From: Clostridia bacterium
GTDB lineage: Bacteria > Bacillota > Clostridia > Christensenellales > Aristaeellaceae
Direction of reading: 5' to 3'
Assembly: GCA_030526935.1 (NCBI GenBank)
Contig: JAUNBY010000038.1
Location: 1-14,572 of the forward strand
DNA length: 14,572 bases
The translations under genes and the position numbers were made by a program. The stretch's first letter is position 1. Every line of letters begins with the position of its first letter. The notes beneath the pieces are model-generated. The model worked only from the letters and a program-made list of their open reading frames with translations, was not told the origin of the DNA and made no database searches. Positions 7,311 through 14,572 of this stretch are shown here, piece by piece.

Positions 7311-8276
7311 TCAGTACATCGCCCTGAGGCGTGAAATAACCTTTTCGCCGGGCGTCCCGGCCATCTTCGCGGCGGCTATGAGCCTTATAGCCATCGCCTC
7401 GCGCGAACGCGCCAATAAATAACCCAATAGCGGAATTATGCTCGTGGGGGCGTACCTTTCGGGCCTCATGAGGTCGAGAAGGTAATCGTCCGCCGCGCGC
7501 TCTATGGCGCCCGTGTCGATAGCCTTGACGCTTTTGGCCAGTTTATCCGCGTAGGGACGAAGCCTTATCAAATCATAGGCTCTCTCAGGCTCTTCCGCTA
7601 CCTTTTCGAGCATATCGAACGAGAGCGTTCCGCCCTCGACGAAAAGCTTGCGGGCAAACGCCGCGCCGCGCTTCATAGCCCCGGAGCGCAGGGCGATGAG
7701 CAAATTGACAAATTCCGCCTTGCAGGTGAAGTAAAGCCTTATAGTCTCATCCTTGACAGGCGCGATTCTTTCGGCTATGAAGCGATACATCGCCTTGTCT
7801 ATTTCGCTGTCTACGAAAAGGGGATCCAGCGACATGGCGGATTGCCTGTCTATAAGGCGCATCGCCTCGGCGAAAGGCTTTGGAAGATCGGAGTACGAAC
7901 GCTCCTCTACGTCGCGGCGAAGCTTTTCCGGGTCGAATATACCCAGTTCGCTGAGCGGCGCCTGCGTATCCAAAGCCCTCGACTTAAAAATCGTCTTCAG
8001 GTTCAAAGCGTCGTAACCGATTAAGAAGCAATCGGTTATGCGCTCGTCGCTGGTGGTGTCCTTTACAAGCTTACAGGCCCTTTTCATGTGCTCGTCGCAA
8101 AGCGCGTCGATATCCTTGCGGCTTTTCGCGTCGCCCCAACCTGATTCGCTTAGCGCGCGGCACATTTCCTCTATCGATTCGCACGCCGCCAATCTTTCGA
8201 CGGCGGACTTGCCGATAAGCGTACCCTCGAGCGCTCGAACGCGTCCGACCGCGTAAGCCGGGCTACATTGTGGCAT
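7311..8276 (-). CDS. ntpC: V-type ATP synthase/ATPase subunit C
   Basis: Subunit C (321 residues) is the funnel-shaped socket that joins the central shaft (D, F) to the proteolipid ring; homologues are the archaeal C and eukaryotic d subunits. The sequence shows AYAVGRVRALEGTLI near the N-terminus, the repeated helical units expected of the family, and DALNLKTIFKSR in the first third. Sequence conservation is low across this family, so operon position supports the call as much as motifs do. GGAGG lies 7 nt before the ATG. It follows subunit E after 18 nt. Length is close to normal. Confidence 0.93.
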   Translation of the reverse strand: MPQCSPAYAVGRVRALEGTLIGKSAVERLAACESIEEMCRALSESGWGDAKSRKDIDALCDEHMKRACKLVKDTTSDERITDCFLIGYDALNLKTIFKSRALDTQAPLSELGIFDPEKLRRDVEERSYSDLPKPFAEAMRLIDRQSAMSLDPLFVDSEIDKAMYRFIAERIAPVKDETIRLYFTCKAEFVNLLIALRSGAMKRGAAFARKLFVEGGTLSFDMLEKVAEEPERAYDLIRLRPYADKLAKSVKAIDTGAIERAADDYLLDLMRPERYAPTSIIPLLGYLLARSREAMAIRLIAAAKMAGTPGEKVISRLRAMY

Positions 8277-8294
8277 ATCGATACCTCCGCTTCG

Positions 8295-8885
8295 TCAATT
8301 AAAGATAAGCGCCGCCGCTTCCGCCTCGAGAGCGGATCTGTATTGTCCGAGAACCGCTTTATAGGCGCAGTTTATCTCCATGCCGTCCTTCGACAGCACA
8401 AATCCCCCGTCTATATCGCGCGCCGCGTCGGACTTCTTTAACGGCTCTTTTCCGGCCTTTTGAACGGCCTCGTTTACCTGTGCCATAAACCCTTCGTCGA
8501 ATACGGCTTCATCGGGTTTCGAGGGTATGACCATTTCGCCGCCCTCGGCCGATTCGATTATGAGCTTTTTGATATACTCGCGCTTTTTATCCGCGGGCAT
8601 TTTATACATGCGTTCAAGCGCGTCTTCAAAAGCCATGTCGATTACCTCGCGCTTGACCGCGAGCATCTGTTTTTTCTGGTCGAGCTGAGCCATTCGAAGC
8701 ATTCTGTCGCGCATGTCGGAAATCTGCTTCTCCGTCTGCGCTTCGGAATCCTTTTGCTTCTTTTCAAGCTCCGCTTCGAATTCAGCCTGCATCTTTTCGG
8801 CTTTCACGCGGGCTTCCGCGAGCGTCCTTTCGGCTTGCAGGTTGGCGTCCTCGATGATCCTCGCCGTGATTGCGTCAGCTTTCAC
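8295..8885 (-). CDS. ntpE: V-type ATP synthase/ATPase subunit E (peripheral stalk)
   Basis: Subunit E (196 residues) pairs with the small NtpF subunit in the peripheral stalks that hold the head still against the rotor. The first about 110 residues are a charged Ala/Lys/Glu-rich helix (for example ARVKAEKMQAEFEAELEKK). The C-terminal part is a mixed alpha/beta domain ending in AEAAALIFN that binds the head. The start codon is GTG (8885-8883), supported by AAAGGAGGG 8 nt upstream. The gene lies between the K and C genes, the expected place. Confidence 0.94.
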   Translation of the reverse strand: MKADAITARIIEDANLQAERTLAEARVKAEKMQAEFEAELEKKQKDSEAQTEKQISDMRDRMLRMAQLDQKKQMLAVKREVIDMAFEDALERMYKMPADKKREYIKKLIIESAEGGEMVIPSKPDEAVFDEGFMAQVNEAVQKAGKEPLKKSDAARDIDGGFVLSKDGMEINCAYKAVLGQYRSALEAEAAALIFN

Positions 8886-8919
8886 TGGCCAAACCCTCCT
8901 TTAACGCATTTTTCCCGGA

Positions 8920-9426
8920 TCAAACCGCGAACCATACGATCAGGAACGACGCGAGCAGCGCCAAAACCGCGTAGGTCTCGACCATAACCGTCATCGATAT
9001 GCCCTGTCCGCTTGATTCGGGGCGCTTTCCGAGAAGGCCGATGGAGGCGGCGGAAACGCGGCCCTGGGCGATACCGGAGAGAAGTCCTACGACCGCGATG
9101 GGCAGGCATCCGGCAAGTATTATAAGTCCCTGTTCGGGGGTCATAACCGTCCAGTTGGCGACGCCGTTAAGGAAGTTCAATTTTATAAGCACGATAATTC
9201 CGATGAGGAATCCGTATATGCCCTGCGTACCGGGAAGAAGTTCCAGAACCAGAACGCGGCCGAACACGTCGGGATTTTCGCCGATTACGCCAGCGCCCGC
9301 TTCACCGGCTATACCCACGCCGCGAGCGGAGCCGATGCCCGCCAGAAACACCGCTATAACCGCGCCGATAAGCGCGTAAACATGACCGATTGTTATACCA
9401 CCGACGACAGTAACCAGTTCTTCCAT
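8920..9426 (-). CDS. ntpK: V-type ATP synthase/ATPase proteolipid subunit K (Na+-type)
   Basis: Subunit K (168 residues) forms the rotating membrane ring. It has four membrane helices arranged as two repeated hairpins (16-kDa type). ELLPGTQGIYGF (62-73) contains Leu64, Thr67 and Gln68, then GIAQGRVSAASI contains Gln121, and MVETYAVL contains the single ring carboxylate Glu150. These correspond to Leu61, Thr64, Gln65, Gln110 and Glu139, the Na+ ligands of E. hirae NtpK, so Na+ rather than H+ is the probable coupling ion. The residue match is seen; ion specificity is inferred from that family member. GGAGG lies 9 nt before the ATG. The 63-nt gap after ntpI shows no gene. Confidence 0.96.
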   Translation of the reverse strand: MEELVTVVGGITIGHVYALIGAVIAVFLAGIGSARGVGIAGEAGAGVIGENPDVFGRVLVLELLPGTQGIYGFLIGIIVLIKLNFLNGVANWTVMTPEQGLIILAGCLPIAVVGLLSGIAQGRVSAASIGLLGKRPESSGQGISMTVMVETYAVLALLASFLIVWFAV

Positions 9427-9489
9427 TTTACTAATCCTCCTTGTTAATCGTTCAACGGCTTTCGCCGCAGAAACCCAAAATAAGTTTTA

Positions 9490-11385
9490 TCAATTCGCTA
9501 TATTGACATAGCGCGTCTTATTCTCGAGGGGGCTGAAATCAGTTCCGCCCGACTCGTAGAACTTGCCGAAGAATTCAATGAACTGAAGCCTGCACGAGTG
9601 AACGTATGCGCCAAGGGTATTGATGGCCAGGTTGAGCGAATGCCCGAAAAGGAGCACCACGCAGCCTAATGCTATACCCACGGGGCTTGTCATTATAAGT
9701 CCCGCCAGCATGTTTACGACCATGCCTATGACGCCCGTCGCCAGGCCCATTCCGAAAAGCCTCGCGTAGCTCAGCAAATCGGACAGATACCCGGTCACGC
9801 CGTAGAGAGAGGCAAATCCGCCCACTATCTTGCTTATGATATTGCCGTTTTTGCCACGGCCGCCCGTTGCTATAATGCCGGCGGCGCCGATTATGGCGAC
9901 TATCTGCCCTGCGGTTCCCGCCACTAGCATAAGTCCCAGTCCCGCAAGAAGCAATACCCAGAACCCCTGATCGAAAAGCGCGTCCCACGGCTTGCCGCGC
10001 TTTATATTCATATAGGCGGCTATGCCAAGACCCGTCAGAAGGTGCACCGCGCCCGCCGCAACGCATACGAGAAGGAGCGTTATGGCGTCGTTCATGGGGT
10101 TGATAATCGGATGTCCGACCGTCTCTCCAAACCAGCAGCCGTATATGCTTCCCCAGAATACCGTCGCCAGTCCTCCGAGGGATATTATGAACGCCATTTT
10201 GCCTATGCCCTGATTCCTGAGCTTATACCATATAAAGCCGCCCGCTATTCCCAGAAGTACGCCGTATCCCGCGTCGGAGAGCATCATTCCGAAATAGCAA
10301 ATCCAGAACGGAAGCATTATCGCCGTGGGATCCAAGCCCCTCGGATCGGGCATGGCGAACATTTTGACTATCGACTCGAAGGGAGAAACGAAGTCGTTGT
10401 TCTTCATGAGCGTCGGGGGCGTTTCATCGTCCGCGGGATCGGCGAACTCTATCTGCGCCTCCGGCTCGATCTTCTTAATTTCAGCCTCCAGCTTTTCGAT
10501 CCTGTCTTCCTCGACCCAGCCGGTCATTACGAAGGCCGAGTGAGTGTCGAGGCAGCGCGAGGCCGATTCCGCAAGATCCCTTTCAGTGGCCTCAATGTCT
10601 CGCAGGAGGCGTATTTCGGCAAGGTGTCCGGCGAGCTTTTCAAGCTGAACCTGTAATTCACGCCTTACCTCCTCTATGCGGTTGAGCCTGCCGTTCGCCT
10701 GATCTATGGCAAGAGCCACGGTTCCCTCTATGCCGTCGAATGTCACGCGCGTCGCCGAGCGCGCGCGCATGGCTTCGTCAACCTGTTCCTTAACGTCCTT
10801 GTGATAAGCGATGAACAGATTCACAGTCTCCCGGACGTTTGACACTTCCTCTAACTCGCATTGGCCGATTTCGCGCAAATCGTTCTGGAACGCCTCGTAT
10901 TCGCGGGAGGGTATGGACGCAAGTTCCGTCACCGCAAATTTTGTTTCGCCCAGCTTGTTTAGGGGTATATCGAGAAATCCCCACGGGTAGAGCTGTTCGA
11001 GCATGGACGTCTCGCGAGCCTCCCGGGTTTTCAATTCGACCCTGGTTCTCTCGATCTTTTCGACCTCGTCCACGTAGGACATTATCTCGCTGGAGGCCGC
11101 GACGGTCGCCGCCACCTGATCGGCGTTGGCGACGGGCTTCAGCGACAGCATACCGGGCTTGTTCTTATCGTAAGCCGACAAACGCGCGATTGCCAGATCG
11201 AGCCTTGCGATGGTCTTTTGAAGGCTGTTCGCCTTCTCCTGATTCGCCTCGTCGATATGCGCGGCCTCGTCATCTTCCGCCTGAGTGACCTGCACGCAGC
11301 CCAAGCGCTGCATCGCCTTAAAAAGCCTGTGCTTATCCTTTTTAAGGGCGAGCAGGGTCACTTTCTTCATACTAATTATCGCCAT
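9490..11385 (-). CDS. ntpI: V-type ATP synthase/ATPase membrane subunit I (a subunit)
   Basis: Subunit I (631 residues from the chosen start) is the membrane stator that supplies the ion half-channels next to the K ring and anchors the peripheral stalks. The N-terminal half (about 1-325) is cytoplasmic with long coiled-coil stretches. The C-terminal half (about 350 to 600) carries seven to eight membrane helices. The conserved GHSLNLAINTLGAYVHSCRLQFIEFF block near the end is kept in shorter form by family members and contains the essential arginine, about Arg599. The start at 11385 is preferred: AAAGGG lies 9 nt upstream, whereas an ATG at 11403 would overlap that site. The gene overlaps the end of ntpF by 14 nt, which favours coupled translation. 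Confidence 0.96.
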   Translation of the reverse strand: MAIISMKKVTLLALKKDKHRLFKAMQRLGCVQVTQAEDDEAAHIDEANQEKANSLQKTIARLDLAIARLSAYDKNKPGMLSLKPVANADQVAATVAASSEIMSYVDEVEKIERTRVELKTREARETSMLEQLYPWGFLDIPLNKLGETKFAVTELASIPSREYEAFQNDLREIGQCELEEVSNVRETVNLFIAYHKDVKEQVDEAMRARSATRVTFDGIEGTVALAIDQANGRLNRIEEVRRELQVQLEKLAGHLAEIRLLRDIEATERDLAESASRCLDTHSAFVMTGWVEEDRIEKLEAEIKKIEPEAQIEFADPADDETPPTLMKNNDFVSPFESIVKMFAMPDPRGLDPTAIMLPFWICYFGMMLSDAGYGVLLGIAGGFIWYKLRNQGIGKMAFIISLGGLATVFWGSIYGCWFGETVGHPIINPMNDAITLLLVCVAAGAVHLLTGLGIAAYMNIKRGKPWDALFDQGFWVLLLAGLGLMLVAGTAGQIVAIIGAAGIIATGGRGKNGNIISKIVGGFASLYGVTGYLSDLLSYARLFGMGLATGVIGMVVNMLAGLIMTSPVGIALGCVVLLFGHSLNLAINTLGAYVHSCRLQFIEFFGKFYESGGTDFSPLENKTRYVNIAN

Positions 11386-11695
11386 AACCGACAACCCTTT
11401 CAAAGATCATCCGCCCGGCTTCGCGGACATTCTCAACGGCCTTTTCGCGGATGGCCTGTCTTTCTTCCGCTTTGCGGGCTTCGAGGTTCTTTATCTCCTG
11501 GTCGATAAGGCTTCTTGCCGCCTCGAGCTTTTTCTGCGATTCCTCGCCGTTGTGCTTCGCGGATTGCCTCGCGTTAGCGGCGCCGGCCTCCTCGACGCCC
11601 TTAATCATGTCCCGCGCCTCCCTGACGGAAGACAGCCTGATAGATTCGGCTTTTTTCTCGGCTTCCTCTATCTGTTTAAGCACTTCGTTTGCCAA
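11372..11695 (-). CDS. ntpF: V-type ATP synthase/ATPase subunit G/H (NtpF, peripheral stalk)
   Basis: This 107-residue, almost entirely helical and highly charged protein is the small partner of subunit E in the peripheral stalk (NtpF in Enterococcus, AhaH or subunit H elsewhere). The opening EVLKQIEEAEKKAESIRL and the heptad-like Ala/Glu/Lys spacing throughout are typical. The start is TTG (11695-11693), chosen because GGGGGAGGG sits 8 nt upstream and no ATG or GTG is available in frame. It is the first ntp gene, begins 32 nt after the upp stop with no hairpin between, and overlaps ntpI by 14 nt. Small coiled coils have weak family signatures, so position and size carry much of the call. Confidence 0.88.
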   Translation of the reverse strand: MANEVLKQIEEAEKKAESIRLSSVREARDMIKGVEEAGAANARQSAKHNGEESQKKLEAARSLIDQEIKNLEARKAEERQAIREKAVENVREAGRMIFERVVGYGDN

Positions 11696-11727
11696 CAGTT
11701 CTTCCCTCCCCCGCCGATAACGGCCGG

Positions 11728-12357
11728 TTATTTAGTACCGAATATCCTGTCTCCCGCGTCGCCCAGTCCCGGAACGATATATCCGTGCTCGTCGAGCTTT
11801 TCGTCTATGGCGGCGATGTATATATCCACGTCCGGATGGGCCTTTTGCATTGCCTCTATGCCCTCGGGAGCGCCAATGAGACACATGGCCTTTATCGACT
11901 TGCAGCCGCGCTTTTTAAGGCTGTCAATGGCGGCTATCATGCTTCCTCCGGTGGCGAGCATGGGATCTACGACTATTATATCCCTGTCCTCGATATCGCC
12001 GGGGAGCTTGCAGTAATACTCGATGGGCTTGAGCGTCACGGGATCGCGATAAAGCCCTATATGCCCGACTTTAGCCGTGGGAACGAGCTTTGTCATGCCG
12101 TCTACCATCCCCAGACCCGCCCTTAAAATCGGCACGATGGCGATCTTCTTGCCGGACAATACCTTTGTTTCGCATTTGCAAATGGGAGTGGTTATCTCGA
12201 TCTTTTTAAGCGGCAGATCCCGCGTGACCTCGTAGGCCATAAGCATGGCTATTTCCTCGAGCATTTCGCGAAAATCCTTGGTTCCCGTCTCCACATCGCG
12301 CATATGCGACAACTTGTGGATTATGAGTGGGTGCTGTATCTCAAAAACTTTGCTCAT
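11728..12357 (-). CDS. upp: Uracil phosphoribosyltransferase
   Basis: Upp joins uracil to PRPP to make UMP in pyrimidine salvage, in the cytoplasm. The protein has 209 residues, the standard length. The PRPP loop DPMLATGGS spans 131-139. The uracil-binding end PGLGDAGDR (196-204) and the ILRAGLGM segment (78-84) are intact. The ATG at 12357 is chosen because GGAGG lies 7 nt before it; an ATG at 12363 would leave only 1 nt. A consensus -10 box lies upstream. The ntp operon begins 32 nt after its stop with no terminator seen, so upp is probably the first gene of a ten-gene transcript. Confidence 0.98.
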   Translation of the reverse strand: MSKVFEIQHPLIIHKLSHMRDVETGTKDFREMLEEIAMLMAYEVTRDLPLKKIEITTPICKCETKVLSGKKIAIVPILRAGLGMVDGMTKLVPTAKVGHIGLYRDPVTLKPIEYYCKLPGDIEDRDIIVVDPMLATGGSMIAAIDSLKKRGCKSIKAMCLIGAPEGIEAMQKAHPDVDIYIAAIDEKLDEHGYIVPGLGDAGDRIFGTK

Positions 12358-12398
12358 GTACATACCTCCATTATTTCGGTTGAAGGCTAAACATTTTT

Positions 12399-12433
12399 AT
12401 TATAACTCATGTATGTTAAAATCAGATACATAC
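12399..12433 (-). promoter_or_regulatory. Putative upp-ntp promoter with overlapping dyad
   Basis: On the - strand a perfect TATAAT (12404-12399) lies about 40 nt before the upp start. No good -35 match is found at 16-18 bp (best reading ATCTGA at 12427-12422). Around that position an inverted repeat, GTATGT at 12411-12416 and ACATAC at 12428-12433 with an 11-nt centre, frames the -35 region. A poor -35 with a flanking dyad is compatible with regulator control, but the repeat is short and could be chance. Confidence 0.4.
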
Positions 12434-12442
12434 GAATTTGTT

Positions 12443-13060
12443 TTACACGGTCAGATTCTCGCCGACAAGTCCCGCGTGCGCTCCCTCTATGCCCGCGTCG
12501 GGATGAGCAAGAAGCCATTTGTTTACATGCGTCAGAAGCTTGTCCTCGCCGACGCCCTTGTTCTTGCGTTCGAGTGGGAAGTTTGTCCCGCGCGGCAGCA
12601 CGACGACGCAGCGGAAATGGCCGTCGTTATATGAAATCGGGGCATAATGAAGCGTCGTCGCGTAGACCTCGACCAGCGTTCCCTTTGGTATCAGGAATGC
12701 TTCGACCTTTGAGGTGTCGTAGGTGAAATTATCAAAATCGACGTCCTGTTCGCGACCCAGAAGGAATATCAAATCGGTGCAGGCCAGGTTGACCTCGCTG
12801 TCGCGATGATACTCCAGGGCGTTGAGCGTGTGGTTGAGTCCGTTGCAGTAGCCGAGCTGTACGGGCATTCCGCCGAAGCAAACGTCTCTAAACTCGTCAA
12901 ACACCTCGAGCTTTTCGAGGCGCTCGTCGGAGGGGACGTATATCACCTCGTCGGGAGCGGGAGTTTTTTCCATCTCGCTCATCAGGGCGCTTACGTCTAT
13001 GCCGGTTATCACCTTTCCGTATTCCTTGAACGACGGGTCCGTTATCTTTTTAATCTGCAT
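12443..13060 (-). CDS. DUF4867 family protein (cupin-like)
   Basis: This 205-residue protein matches the DUF4867 family known from Firmicutes; no reaction is established for it. The pattern includes a KKITDPSFKEYGKV opening, then MPVQLGYCNG (65-74), LEYHRDSEVN (82-91), TSKVEAFLIPKGTLVEVY (116-133) and TLHYAP (136-141). The strand-rich middle with His85, Glu89, Glu131 and His138 resembles cupin metal ligands, and the fold may be near that of ureidoglycolate lyase; this is inference from pattern. The start at 13060 has GGAGG 7 nt upstream. A longer frame from 13189 overlaps thpR and is rejected. It follows thpR by 35 nt, so it is likely the third gene of the uppP operon. Confidence 0.8.
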   Translation of the reverse strand: MQIKKITDPSFKEYGKVITGIDVSALMSEMEKTPAPDEVIYVPSDERLEKLEVFDEFRDVCFGGMPVQLGYCNGLNHTLNALEYHRDSEVNLACTDLIFLLGREQDVDFDNFTYDTSKVEAFLIPKGTLVEVYATTLHYAPISYNDGHFRCVVVLPRGTNFPLERKNKGVGEDKLLTHVNKWLLAHPDAGIEGAHAGLVGENLTV

Positions 13061-13095
13061 CGTTTTTCCTCCATTCAACGCGCTGTAAGCGCTTA

Positions 13096-13629
13096 TTATC
13101 GATTCAGAGGCCAGCGGCATACCGGGGTATATACCAATCGGCCGGATATTCTCGCGCTGTCGAAAAGCGTGAGATGTCCGGCGTTCCACGTTATGCTTTC
13201 GGGTGACATTTCATTTATGATCCGGGGAGTGACGAAAGCTCTTCTGGCTATTGTGATATGCGGCGAGAATCGCTTGGGATCGCAGGGAAGCCCGGCAAGC
13301 GTCAAATTCTTTTTAAGGCTGTCAGACAAAGAGGCAAAGCCATGTGCCCCGTCCACGCCAATATAGAGTATGGCGTTGGAAGGAGTTCCAAAAAAACCCA
13401 ATTTAGAAAGAGTCAGTTTACGTCCGGTGGACAAAATGGCGGCCTTTTCGCCTATTTCTTCCACGCGTTTAAGCATCGTAACATCTACCTCGCCCACGAA
13501 GCAGACCGTCATATGAAGGTTATCGTTGTCGACGAAGCGGGCGTCGATATCGCGCCTTAATGAATCCATGCATTTAACCGCCGCGATACGCGCGCGCTCG
13601 TCAAGCTCTATTCCAAAGAACAGCCTCAT
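13096..13629 (-). CDS. thpR: RNA 2',3'-cyclic phosphodiesterase
   Basis: This 177-residue member of the 2H phosphoesterase (LigT/ThpR) family opens 2',3'-cyclic phosphate ends of RNA and can join tRNA halves by 2'-5' linkage in vitro. Both catalytic HxTx motifs are present: HMTV at 39-42 and HITI at 124-127. The start RLFFGIELD is typical. Length is normal. Its ATG overlaps the uppP stop as ATGA (13629-13626), so translation is probably coupled to uppP. A 10-bp palindrome TAAGCGCTTA (13086-13095) directly follows the stop. The biological substrate in bacteria is not settled. Confidence 0.92.
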   Translation of the reverse strand: MRLFFGIELDERARIAAVKCMDSLRRDIDARFVDNDNLHMTVCFVGEVDVTMLKRVEEIGEKAAILSTGRKLTLSKLGFFGTPSNAILYIGVDGAHGFASLSDSLKKNLTLAGLPCDPKRFSPHITIARRAFVTPRIINEMSPESITWNAGHLTLFDSARISGRLVYTPVCRWPLNR

Positions 13630-14414
13630 AGCGTGAACACATAATGGAACACGTACTGGTCAAGCAGCACCAGCACTCCCAGAAGCCCCGTATAAAGGCC
13701 AAACCAGGTGAGCCTCACCCTGCGAACTATCGCGAGCATGAGCTTTATCGCCAGGAAGCCCGACACCGCGGCCGTGACTACGCCGACTATGACCGCCGTA
13801 ACCTCCGACTCGGCGATGAAAAAGCCCGTTTCGAGCGCGCCCTTAAGTTCGAGCACGACGCTTCCTATTATGGCGGGTATAGACATCATGAACGCGAAGT
13901 CGGACGCGCGCTTTCTGGAAAGTCCGGTCGCGACGCCGCCGGAGATGGTGGAACCTGAGCGCGAAACGCCCGGCAATATCGCGAGCGCCTGCATTATGCC
14001 CATGACTATGGCGTTGGCCCAGTTTACATTTTTGACCTTTGGCGCAAGTCCCCCAACGAGGTCGGCGAGCCAGAGTATCAACGTCGTCAGCAGAAACGAG
14101 AATCCCAGATACTCTCCGGCGAAGGCGTCCTCAAAGTTTATGAGAAGCGCCGCTATAACCGCGGGTATAGTCGCGACGACGAGATAAAGCAGTTCGGACT
14201 TGAGCGGGTGAACGAACAGGTTGACGATCCTCTTCCAATATATGGCTACGACCGCCAGCAACGTGCCCACATGCAGTAAAACCTCGAATGTCAGAGAGGA
14301 ATTGGCTATGCCAAATACCTTGCCCAGCAGAAGCAAATGCCCCGACGAACTGACCGGCAAAAACTCCGTAAGGCCCTGCACGAGACCAAGCCAGAATGCC
14401 TGCAATATACTCAT
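13626..14414 (-). CDS. uppP: Undecaprenyl-diphosphatase
   Basis: UppP (BacA) removes a phosphate from undecaprenyl diphosphate, recycling the lipid carrier for peptidoglycan and other wall polymers; overproduction gives bacitracin tolerance in other bacteria. The protein has 262 residues and about eight membrane helices. The active-site blocks are GLVQGLTEFLPVSSSGH (10-26, with Glu17 and Ser22-24) and PGVSRSGST (148-156, with Arg152). The start at 14414 is fixed by GGAGGAGG 8 nt upstream; an ATG at 14444 would lie upstream of that site. It heads an operon with thpR (4-nt overlap) and the DUF4867 gene. Intact. Confidence 0.97.
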   Translation of the reverse strand: MSILQAFWLGLVQGLTEFLPVSSSGHLLLLGKVFGIANSSLTFEVLLHVGTLLAVVAIYWKRIVNLFVHPLKSELLYLVVATIPAVIAALLINFEDAFAGEYLGFSFLLTTLILWLADLVGGLAPKVKNVNWANAIVMGIMQALAILPGVSRSGSTISGGVATGLSRKRASDFAFMMSIPAIIGSVVLELKGALETGFFIAESEVTAVIVGVVTAAVSGFLAIKLMLAIVRRVRLTWFGLYTGLLGVLVLLDQYVFHYVFTL

Positions 14415-14455
14415 AGGAATTACCTCCTCCATAAACGCGTTCATATATCTATTTT

Positions 14456-14484
14456 ATTATACGCCACACGCAACCAGGAAACAA
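14456..14484 (-). promoter_or_regulatory. Putative promoter of the uppP-thpR-DUF4867 operon
   Basis: On the - strand TATAAT (14461-14456) is preceded by TTGTTT (14484-14479) with a 17-bp spacer. Transcription would start near 14449, leaving about 35 nt before the uppP ATG, which is enough to include its GGAGGAGG site (14430-14423). Confidence 0.6.
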
Positions 14485-14572
14485 GACTTATGAAGAAAAA
14501 AGGTGAAATTTTATATTCATATGAAAGGCGACAAAGGGTGAATGTCGTTGCAGCATTATCTGCATAGATGAA

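Noticed and set aside
13086..13095. Perfect 10-bp palindrome TAAGCGCTTA after thpR
   Set aside because: No T run, no loop for a terminator and no second copy noticed; too short to call an operator.
13061..13189. Longer DUF4867 start at 13189
   Set aside because: It would overlap thpR by nearly 100 nt, while the ATG at 13060 has GGAGG at ideal spacing and matches the family's usual N-terminus.
1..14572. Mobile elements, CRISPR arrays, tRNA/rRNA, riboswitches or a novel defence-type system
   Set aside because: No transposase or integrase, spaced direct repeats, cloverleaf-like stretches, large structured leaders or defence domains were seen; the gene content is almost entirely housekeeping.

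Overview
The window looks like a chromosomal segment of a low-redox, Firmicutes-type (Clostridia-like) bacterium. The grounds are the strong GGAGG ribosome binding sites, near-consensus sigma-A promoters, a nine-gene bacterial V-type (V/A) ATPase operon in the Enterococcus hirae ntp order, and a DUF4867 gene. Base composition is moderately GC-rich by eye (not computed). No mobile element, CRISPR array, tRNA or rRNA was seen. Genus cannot be set from the sequence alone.

Layout. On the + strand at the left (104-1225), a consensus promoter drives a probable 12-codon leader ORF, a flavodoxin-fold protein with a Cys motif typical of iron-sulfur flavoproteins, and a TIGR04076-family protein. Everything else is on the - strand and is read from right to left. 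First comes uppP-thpR-DUF4867 (14414 to 12443), with its own promoter. Next comes upp, followed after only 32 nt by the V-ATPase genes ntpF-I-K-E-C-G-A-B-D (12357 to 3152), closed by a hairpin at 3110-3140. Then rsmA (3015 to 2176) and lepB (2093 to 1398), closed by a strong GC hairpin at 1339-1365 that separates lepB from the convergent + strand genes.

How the genes fit together. The ntp genes encode a complete rotary machine: catalytic A and regulatory B subunits, shaft D and F, socket C, peripheral stalk E and G/H (NtpF), stator I and the ring proteolipid K. K carries the Leu/Thr/Gln/Gln/Glu residues that bind Na+ in E. hirae NtpK, so a Na+-coupled enzyme is the likeliest reading. upp lies immediately upstream without a visible terminator, the place where many Firmicutes carry upp next to the F-type atp operon; here the V-type enzyme occupies that position. 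uppP (lipid carrier recycling), rsmA (16S rRNA methylation), lepB (signal peptide removal) and thpR (2'-5' RNA phosphodiesterase) are housekeeping genes.

The window is mostly ordinary core genome. The points most worth a second look are the leader ORF that seems to be needed to translate the flavoprotein, the upp/V-ATPase linkage, the Na+ site of subunit K, the acidic Gln/Glu-rich tail of LepB, and a cysteine-desulfurase-like motif cut by the right edge.
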